Positions 22,153-28,476 of a DNA stretch of 28,476 nt are shown here, piece after piece. The notes beneath the pieces are model-generated. The model saw only the letters and a list, made by a program, of their open reading frames with translations. It searched no databases and had not been told where the DNA came from. The DNA comes from Seminavis robusta (Eukaryota; Bacillariophyta; Bacillariophyceae; Naviculales; Naviculaceae). The DNA lies in the NCBI GenBank assembly GCA_903772945.1, contig CAICTM010001475.1, positions 1 through 28,476 on the forward strand, given 5' to 3'. Numbering within the stretch: position 1 is the first letter of the stretch; each line of letters starts with the position of its first letter. A program made the translations under genes and the position numbers.

Positions 22153-22838
22153 CGAAATCCTGGAAGCCTTCGAGAAGGCAGCACCAGAAGAAGGGGGCAC
22201 GAAGACTAGAAGTAGTGCATAATCAACGCTGAAGAGGAAAGGGATGTGGCAGTAATTGACATCCCGAACGCCTTCATCCAGACACGAGTCGAGGATGAAA
22301 AAGATATGGTAATCATTAGAGTAAGAGGAGTACTAGTAGACATGCTGTGTGAAATAGTCCCAGATGTCTACAAACCGTTCGTGACAACGGATAAGAAAGG
22401 CAACAAGCAGTTGCTACTGCAATGCTTGAACGCCATCTACGGTACCATGGTAGCCAGCCTACTATACTACCGTGAGTTCCGGAAGACGATGGTCCGGAAC
22501 GGATTTAAGATTAATCCTTACGACCCATGTGTAGCCAACAGAATGGTGCACGGCAAGCAACAAACAGTCTGCTGGCATGTAGACGACTGTAAGCTTAGCC
22601 ACAAGGACTCGAAGGTGAACGACCAGCTGATCCAAGTGCTTCGTGATGAGTATGAAAGCATATTCGAGGACGGCACTGGAGAGATGACGGTGAGCCGCGG
22701 AAAGGTCCACACGTATCTTGGCATGACCATAGACTTCACGACGAAGGGTTAATGCAATGTGTCAATGTACAAGTACGTTGATGAAATCCTGGAAGCCTTC
22801 GAGAAGGCATCGCCAGAGGAAGGGGGCACGAAAACTAG
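21597..22838 (+). repeat. internal direct duplication of the RT core (offset 621 bp at start)
   Basis: GCATAATC(G/A)ACGCTGAAGAGG occurs at 21596 and 22217. The two units (21597-22217 and about 22218-22846) cover the RT palm with both HVDD boxes. The first unit lacks 8 bp that the second keeps, so the offset grows to 629 bp. They differ by more than 25 substitutions, so they are not a fresh slippage product. Confidence 0.9.
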
Positions 22839-23646
22839 AAGTAGTGCAGCCCCGAAAGACCTATTCATAGTAGACGAATCCTGAAAAAAGCTCCCAACGA
22901 GCAAGGTAGACACCTTTCACAGCCTGGTGGCTAAGGTGTTATTCGCTACGAAGAGAGCCCGACCAGACACAGGTACGGCGATATCGTTCCTCACGACTAG
23001 AGTCAAGGAACCAGATAGGCAAGATTGGGATAAACTAGTCCACCTCATGCAGTACATTAGACATACTATAAAACTACCATTAGTTCTCAAAGCCGACGGA
23101 AGCGGCATATTGAAATGGTATGTTGATGGTTCTTTCGCAGTCCATCCAAACATGAGGGGTCATACCGGAGGTGGTTTGACCATGGGCACCGGTTACCCAT
23201 TGTCGACTTCGACGAAACAGAAGTTGAACACGAGAAGCTCGACTGAGAGTGAACTCGTAGCAGTTGATGACCTGCTGCCATCGATCCTTTGGACCAGACA
23301 GTTCCTTCGGGAGCAAGGCTATGTAGTTAAAGAAACTATAGTCTATAAGGACAACAAGAGTGCCATCCTTCTAGAGAAGAACGGCAAAGCTTCTAGTAGT
23401 AAACGAACGAAGCACATCAACATTAGGTACTTCTTTGTGAGCGACAGAGTCGCAAAGAAGGAGATCAGTGTGGAATGGTGTCCAACTGATGATATGGCTG
23501 CGGACTTCTGGACGAAGCCGAACCAAGGTCGACTGTTCAAACAGAATGTGGACGAGTTGATGGGTGTTGTGGAACACTCAGAGCCAGGGCACTCAGAAGG
23601 AGGGTCGCGGTCGGACAAGAAGGTCCGTTCAAAGAAGGAGCGCTAA
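22218..23646 (+). pseudogene. copia pol continuation: second RT copy and RNase H
   Basis: Same frame as the upstream pol. RT copy 2 carries VIDIPNAFIQT and CWHVDDCK (Asp-Asp 22582-22587). It is interrupted by TAA at 22750-22752 (a Gln codon by comparison) and TGA near 22882 (Cys in the relative at 26760). From 22927 to 23646 an uninterrupted frame gives the connection and RNase H: GILKWYVDGSFAVH (Asp), LNTRSSTESELVAVDD (Glu), VYKDNKSA (Asp) and TDDMAADFWTKP (Asp), all four RNase H acids. The C-terminus is Lys/Arg-rich and ends at TAA, about 60 bp before the 3' LTR. RNase H removes the RNA template during reverse transcription. Confidence 0.88.
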
Positions 23647-23705
23647 GTGGAGTAAGTAAGTAAGCATGGTCGACGACTAGGACAAGCTCGACGACCACAG
23701 GAGTG

Positions 23706-23846
23706 TGTTGGGGATTCGCGATTAGGGATTCAACCTGTACCTCTGTACTAGAATTTGATGCCAGAAGAAAAAGCCAAGGAACCCACTTTTTCAGTAGTAT
23801 CTCAATAGACAACAGTAACAACTAAGAGAGCTTAGAGCAACTAACA
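23706..23846 (+). repeat. copia 3' LTR
   Basis: 141 bp, TGTTGGGG...CTAACA, matching 16827-16982. The bases before it (CCACAGGAGTG) are only a weak polypurine tract. Confidence 0.95.
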
Positions 23847-23851
23847 GTGTG

Positions 23852-24461
23852 GTGCTCCAAAGGATTGATCTCCAGACAGAACTGCAGCGTGGTGTCGCAT
23901 AGATATTAATACATAACTGACTCTTTCTCTCTCTCATTGATTGTTGTGTGACTCTCCAGTGACTTTCCACTGTTCCACCCGAATCGAGTACCCTCTCCAC
24001 ATCTTGGCTTGACTCTCTGTTGCATTGATAGCATCGGTCACTACAACAGATTGAGTACCAGCCTTTGAGACAACACAGTGTCATCCAGTAACACAGCCCC
24101 ATCAACCAACAACACCCCTTGATACCCCCACCACTGCCTCTACTGGCTATAGCGTGACTTCTCCAGTTTTCCCTGAAAGAATCCCTAACAGCCTTTGGCT
24201 CTGATACCATCTTCTCCTGCAGGTAGTGGTATACCTGCACCAGACTTGGCCACAGCCTTTGATCCAGTGGCAACAACAACCCAACAACTTGATATACACC
24301 TTGATTACCAGTGCCTCAGTGCATTGCCCCTTGAATAAACCCCTCTACATCAATCCTCTCGCCACCTCACAAGCAACCTCCATTGCTTGCGTTGAAGCAA
24401 CGACACTACAGTCAACACTCCAGGATACACAACTCTCCCACCAACCCACCTACCACCCACC
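23852..24461. other. right arm of the unknown insert, region before the ORF
   Basis: C/A-rich sequence whose plus-strand frames are Thr/Pro/Gln-rich, for example LATAFDPVATTTQQLD around 24248-24295. One-base shifts and stops (near 24190 and 24335) break it. It may be the decayed N-terminal part of the ORF at 24462. Confidence 0.35.
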
Positions 24462-25190
24462 ATGACTTCCCCATGTCTACCCACAACTTCACTCAAACCC
24501 AAGGTCCTCCCAGACATTCCCCCACTCCCACACTTCACCCAACCAACCACATCCACCATCCTCCGCAGACTACACAACACCACTCCCCAGATGATCAGCC
24601 AACAGCTCCTAGAGCATGCAGCCATCTTGAGGATCACACCCTTCCGAATCACACCCTACCCTATCAGGGAGGATGCCTTTGTTCTCACCCTTGAACACAG
24701 GCACGCCTCTATCCTACAACACACCATCAACCATGCTACATCCCAACTCCTACAACAACACTCCAACACCAACAGGATCTCCCCTCCTGCCCCTGGCACC
24801 AGCCCACTCCCAGTGCCCCCTTATCCTCCTTCTATTGACTCAACAACCCCTCGAACAGCCCACAACACTCCAGCAGCCACTGTGCCTCCCTCCTGGGAAC
24901 CACACACTGCCAGTGTGTCATTTGACCCCATCTTCTGCCTGCTTGTTGGCCTCTATCTAACAATTTTTGTGCATTGGATGGGTTACACCCTGCTCTGGTC
25001 CAGCCTGAGGAGTACCACCTCCTACGGGCTCTGCTGGCATCTTGCCTTGCATGCCAAGGCACTTGCCACAGCTTGGGACCTGATCACCCAGACACACTTA
25101 CTGGCGATCACTCTTTGGTCTGGCAATCTAACTGGTCCTCACGGCCCCTTTGGTGATAATGGTTTCAATACCGACAAAAATCCTGTGTAA
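24462..25190 (+). CDS. hypothetical ORF of the unknown insert (242 codons)
   Basis: Not recognised. The frame from ATG 24462 encodes a Pro/Thr/Ser-rich first half (LKPKVLPDIPPLPHFTQPTT), then a possibly folded stretch (RITPFRITPYPIREDAFVL, then TLEHRHASILQHTINHA). A second Pro-rich linker and a hydrophobic segment (FDPIFCLLVGLYLTIFVHWM, which could span a membrane) follow. It stops at TAA-type codon 25188-25190. The composition and its position in a mobile insert suggest a Gag/ORF1-like protein, but no zinc knuckle or RRM motif is visible. Upstream sequence has a similar composition in shifted frames, so the ATG may not be the true start. The region is open in more than one frame, which weakens the call. 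Confidence 0.35.
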   Translation: MTSPCLPTTSLKPKVLPDIPPLPHFTQPTTSTILRRLHNTTPQMISQQLLEHAAILRITPFRITPYPIREDAFVLTLEHRHASILQHTINHATSQLLQQHSNTNRISPPAPGTSPLPVPPYPPSIDSTTPRTAHNTPAATVPPSWEPHTASVSFDPIFCLLVGLYLTIFVHWMGYTLLWSSLRSTTSYGLCWHLALHAKALATAWDLITQTHLLAITLWSGNLTGPHGPFGDNGFNTDKNPV

Positions 25191-25432
25191 GCCCCTGTAA
25201 CCCAGGTTTTGCGCTGCAGGTTCCCTATCAATGTGCTCACCCCCCTACCCAGGGCATCTGTCTACTTGGTGCTGGCTCCACGTTGGGCCAGTGGATGAGG
25301 TCATGTTGATTGGGCAAACAAGTAGATGACGACTCAGCTAGGTGGGGATCTACCCCACCACTTGCCCGCGTCAATAAAGTCACTCCGTGACCAATAGCTT
25401 GTTAAGCTAAATGAGTAATTTAAACCCCACCC
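25191..25432. other. 3' end of the unknown insert with hairpins
   Basis: Non-coding. It contains a 7-bp-stem hairpin (GGTGGGG/CCCCACC near 25341), CAATAAAGTCACTCCG, and TAGCTT-GTT-AAGCTA (25396-25410). It ends AATTTAAACCCCACCC just before the duplicated 18 bp. No poly(A) tail is seen. Confidence 0.45.
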
Positions 25433-25450
25433 TCACCAGTTCGATGACCA
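25433..25450 (+). repeat. 18-bp duplication, right copy (target-site duplication candidate)
   Basis: TCACCAGTTCGATGACCA, the partner of 15538-15555 with one C/T difference. Confidence 0.75.
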
Positions 25451-27071
25451 ACTGAATGAAGCCACAGAGGCCGAGGTCAACGACCAATCGAATGAAATAG
25501 GACCAAACGTCGAACCGAACGTCGAACTGGTTACCCAACCTATCGTTGAGACGGTAGAGGAACCGGAGCCCACAACGGACCAACAGCCCATGAAACAGAC
25601 CCCAGGAGTGGGTGATGAAGCCCAACTGCTGAGCAGACGCCAGGAGTGCGCAGGTCCAGTAGGGTGAGGATATAAGCAAAGGAATCGTATATTCCTAGCT
25701 TCTCCGGAAAGAAGTATGAGACGACCAATGTCCATACAAATGAACGTGTTTTGCACCCAGATGCACACATGTTCTACACACAGGTAGAGGAAGAACCTGA
25801 TGTGGTAGCAGCCATCATAACACAGTTGTCATTGAAGGCTGGACTCAAGGAATGGAAGGACAAAGCGCACGATGCAGCCTTTGCCGAGATGAAACAGTTA
25901 CATCTCAGAGACACCTTCCGTCCAAAGAAAATGGAAGAACTCAGCGAAAAGGAACGCAAGAGTATCCTAGAGTCACACCTGTTCCTAAAGTTGAAAAGGA
26001 ACGGGAAAATCAAAGGCCGAGCGGTTGCCGGAGGCAACAAACAGCGTGACTTCATCTCCAAGGAAGACGCAAGCTCGCCAACAGTGTCGACAGAAGCAGT
26101 GCTACTCTCCTGCATAATCCACGCTGAAGAGGAAAGGGACGTGGCAGTCATTGACATCCCGAACGCCTTCATCCAGACACGAGTCGAGGATGAAAAGGAT
26201 ATGGTAATCCTTAGAGTAAGAGGAGTACTAGTAGACATGCTGGTTAAAATTGCCCCAGATGTCTACAAACCGTTCGTGACAACGGACAAGAGAGGCAACA
26301 AGCAGTTGTTTCTGCAATGCTTGAACGCCATCTACGGTACCATGGTAGCCAGCCTACTATACTACCGTGAGTTCCGGAAGACAATGCTCCGAAACGGATT
26401 TAAGATTAATCCCTACGATCCATGTGTAGCCAACAGAATGGTACACGGCAAGCAACGTACAGTCTGCTGGCATGTAGATGACTGCAAGCTTAGCCACAAG
26501 GACTCGAAGGTGAACGACCAGCTGATCCAAGTGCTTCGTGATGAGTATGAAAGCATATTCGAGGACGGCACTGGAGAGATGGCGGTGAGCCGAGGAAAGG
26601 CCCACACGTATCTAGGCATGACCATAGACGAAAGGTCAATGCAATGTGTCAATGTACAAGTACGTTGACGAAATCCTGGAAGCCTTCGAGAAGGCAGCAC
26701 CAGAAGAAGGGGGCACGAAGACTAGAAGTAGTGCAGCCCCGGGACCTATTCACAGTAGACGACTCCTGCGAAAAGCTCCCAGCAAGCAAAGAAGAACACT
26801 TTCACAGCCTGGTGGCTAAGGTGTTGTTTGCTACGAAGAGAGCCCGACCAGACACAGGTACGGCGATCTCGTTCCTCACGACTAGAGTCAAGGAATCCGA
26901 TAGGCAGGATTGGGATAAACTAGTCCACCTTATGCAGTACATTAGACATACTAGGAAGCTACCATTAGTTCTCAGAGCCGACGGAAGCGGCATATTGAAA
27001 TGGTATGTGGATGGTTCTTTCGCAGTCCATCCAAACATGAGGGTCACACCGGAGGTGGTTTGACCATGGGC
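25433..27071 (+). pseudogene. old copia copy, right half: linker, RT and partial RNase H
   Basis: It begins at the 18-bp duplication with QFDDQLNE in the frame that continues DDPNDHQFDD of 15555. Early frameshifts lie near 25620-25670, then a long frame 25751-26668 gives LKEWKDKAHDAAFAEMKQ, HLFLKLKRNGKIKGRAVAGG, VIDIPNAFIQT and CWHVDDCK (Asp-Asp 26477-26482). Like the first RT copy of the young element it has the 8-bp deletion near 26628 and stops at 26668. A further frame (26644-27063) holds the RNase H start, KWYVDGSFAVHPN. Homology stops at 27071 within GGGLTMG, leaving no 3' LTR. Lys codon AAG at about 25988 stands where the young copy has TAG. Confidence 0.88.
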
Positions 27072-27147
27072 TCATCAAGGGATCGTAGATCTGGTCTCCC
27101 GCGGGAGACTATAAAGTGTGATAGAGTAGGTTGCGGTAGTAATCCTA
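27072..27147 (-). repeat. inverted 76-bp fragment of the gypsy LTR
   Basis: The reverse complement matches 8620-8696 of the gypsy 5' LTR (AGGATTACTACCGCAACCTA through CCCTTGATGA). It lies between the broken copia end and gypsy interior of the opposite orientation, and contains a 16-bp perfect palindrome GTCTCCCGCGGGAGAC. Confidence 0.88.
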
Positions 27148-28106
27148 TGCACTGATGCATTCTGGCGAGACTCGCACAGAACTGACCATCAGCCACACTA
27201 CACCTGGAAAGGATGCGCAGGACTGTGCAGGCGTATGTCAGCGTTGCCAGAGCTGCAGATGAACAAACCCAAAAGCGTAAGCTGGGATTGATGCCTCCAA
27301 AGACTTGCGAGGAGATCCCTTGGGAAAGACTATGTTATTGACCTGATAGGTCCTTACAACGTCGGGGATCCTAAGAAAAAGAATTCCTGCACACTCCATG
27401 CTTGACAATGATTATCCCGTAACCGATGGTTGAGATTGCGAGATCTGCTCCAAGGCAGCAGACGAAGTGCCATCGTCCTAGAACAAACGGTGCTTACTCG
27501 GTATCCATGGCCTGCTGAGGTTATCATGGATAGAGGACGTGAGTTCCGCGCAGAGGTCGAAAACCCTCCGGGATGAATATGGACTTTGTCGCAAGTTCAT
27601 CACACGCGTAACCCTCAAGCCAACTCTCATGGTCGAGCGTGCTCACAAACCATACGCAATTGATCGCTGTTCAAAAACATCAAGGGCCAAGCGACCTCGT
27701 GAATGGATCATGGGATGGAGTCCTCACGGCGGTTCGCTTTGCAATGAATGCCACGATTCATACCACCTGCGTGCAACGCCGCGCACTCGTGTTCAATCGT
27801 GACGCGATCACAACGTCCGGTTCGAAGCCAACTGGAAGTACATCAAGGACGTCGCCAACGACAATCCAACAAAACAACGATAAGGAAAACGCGACGCGTG
27901 TCCCTCATCAATACAATGTCAACGATAACGTGATGATTCAACAGTATCAGCACCGCAAGATCGGTCAGCCAAAGTAAACAAAGGTCCTTACACTATAGAC
28001 CGAGTCAATGAAAAAGGCACTGTACGGCTCCGACATGCTACCGCCAATGGCGGCACAGTCTACCAGACTTGGAACATAGGTATATTACACCCATACAAGG
28101 CCTGAT
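27148..28106 (+). pseudogene. gypsy copy 2 integrase fragment
   Basis: Interrupted by one-base indels, but the segments read as Ty3/gypsy integrase: the zinc-binding end around 27165-27260, PWER...IDLIGPYN coding near 27318-27360, MDRGREFRAEVE at about 27525-27560 (second Asp), RVTLKPTLMVERAHKP, and a C-terminal tail QYQHRKIGQPK and YKGPYTIDRVN near 27945-28010. The tail ends near 28106 with TPYKA. It would have joined element DNA to target DNA; the lesions prevent this. Confidence 0.72.
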
Positions 28107-28235
28107 CCCCTTGTAGGATTGCCATCGTGCGACGCAATGTCTACATCCAATCTCATGGAGTGCCCCGCACTTTAAAATCAATGTTCTCCTTGTCCGACTG
28201 CTGTCGCGCCTTCTGTGACCCTTGTCAGGGGCGAA

Positions 28236-28476
28236 TGCAATACACGGCTCTTAGCTTATTCGCGACTCATCCTAGATAGGGTTTGAGTTCGACTCATAAC
28301 TGATTCTCTCGTGAATAGTCATTTGAGACAGGGTTCTCAATGACCGCTCTAATCATACTAGGTTAATGATGAAACATCGCTCTAGATATTTAGCCAGCGT
28401 GTGAGTACTTCCACGCTACTAGATCCATGCTAGACAAATCTTCCACGCGTTCCGTTTTAGGATCGGTGGAAAGACG
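28236..28476 (+). repeat. gypsy copy 2 3' LTR, cut by the window end
   Basis: It starts TGCAATACACGGCTCTTAGC like the LTRs at 8377 and 12424, and keeps the dyads around GTCATTTGAGA...TCTCAATGAC (28318 onward). It shows a handful of substitutions and one-base indels relative to both. Confidence 0.9.

Larger units (their letters stand above)
16827..23846 (+). mobile_element. Ty1/copia LTR retrotransposon (CoDi-like), near-complete and young but defective
   Basis: 7,020 bp bounded by LTRs 16827-16982 and 23706-23846 (TGTTGGGG...CTAACA) and by GTGTG on both sides (16822-16826, 23847-23851), the 5-bp duplication usual for copia. The left boundary is ambiguous by two bases because TGTG repeats run into the LTR. 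Domain order is Gag, CCHC knuckle, protease, integrase, RT (twice), RNase H, which is the copia order with integrase before RT. Four in-frame stops plus one 8-bp frameshift inactivate it. Confidence 0.95.
15556..25432. mobile_element. unrecognised insertion (2.85 kb without the nested copia) splitting an old copia
   Basis: This segment interrupts one copia reading frame, which resumes at 25433 after an 18-bp duplication. Without the nested copia and one GTGTG copy it comprises 15556-16826 plus 23852-25432 (2,852 bp). No terminal inverted or long terminal repeats were found. The 5' end has a small hairpin (GGGAAGC...GCTTCCC, 15565-15595). The 3' end has two hairpins: GGTGGGG-ATCTA-CCCCACC near 25341 and TAGCTT-GTT-AAGCTA at 25396-25410. 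There is an AATAAAG at about 25373 and one 242-codon ORF. A long duplication without terminal repeats fits a target-primed (LINE/SINE-like) insertion, but there is no RT or poly(A) tail. Confidence 0.55.
27148..28476 (+). mobile_element. Ty3/gypsy copy 2, truncated: integrase to partial 3' LTR
   Basis: Base-by-base relative of 11365-12664 in gypsy copy 1, carrying only the integrase part of pol, the 3' leader, a polypurine tract (AGGGGCGAA, about 28227-28235) and the LTR. The 5' part is replaced by the inverted LTR scrap. The element runs off the window. Confidence 0.88.

Noticed and set aside
24974..25156. LGPDHPDTLT phrase resembling kinesin-light-chain-type TPR repeats
   Set aside because: A single short match in a secondary frame without repeat spacing; probably chance.
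15556..25432. Helitron interpretation of the unknown insert because of its 3' hairpin
   Set aside because: There is no TC start or CTRR end, and an 18-bp duplication is present, which Helitrons do not make.
8377..28476. CRISPR-like or satellite interpretation of the repeated blocks
   Set aside because: The repeats are LTR pairs and element copies with pol domains between them, not regularly spaced short repeats.

Overview
The window looks like a repeat-rich accessory stretch of a stramenopile nuclear genome, most likely a pennate diatom. The evidence is short (about 70-100 nt) GT-AG introns, a divergent histone H3, a fragment of a GIY-YIG endonuclease of the Penelope-like type, and Ty1/copia and Ty3/gypsy retrotransposons whose Gag and protease motifs resemble diatom CoDi/GyDi families as I remember them. 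The organism call is inference; no species-specific marker was seen.

Layout. 1-1102: 3' end of a spliced coiled-coil gene containing a recently duplicated exon-intron cassette. 1103-3412: mostly non-coding, with a 150-bp tandem duplication (1586-1900) and the tail of a Penelope-like GIY-YIG endonuclease (2661-2885). 3413-7059: a large (about 1,180-codon) broken gene of unknown family. 7176-12928, minus strand: a cysteine-rich gene cut after 22 codons by a Ty3/gypsy element (8377-12859, LTRs 432/436 bp, target duplication CCTG). Removing the element and one CCTG copy restores a 422-codon frame with one nonsense codon. 13248-13665: a divergent histone H3 with a single frameshift, head-to-head with the cysteine-rich gene.

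14087-27071 is a nest of three layers. An old copia copy is split into an integrase half (14087-15555) and an RT/RNase H half (25433-27071). The two halves overlap by an 18-bp duplication, and the translated frame runs on from one to the other. The material between them is a 2.85-kb insert of unrecognised type carrying a 242-codon ORF. That insert was itself hit by a young copia element (16827-23846, LTRs 156/141 bp, duplication GTGTG). The young copy has four in-frame stops and a duplicated RT domain, yet nearly identical LTRs. One of its RT copies is almost identical to the RT of the old copia half, which points to recombination or gene conversion.

27072-28476: an inverted 76-bp scrap of the gypsy LTR, followed by a second, truncated gypsy copy (integrase plus 3' LTR) that runs off the window.

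The most noteworthy items are the reconstructable gene split by the gypsy element, the unknown insert with its 18-bp duplication, the chimeric RT duplication, and the divergent H3.
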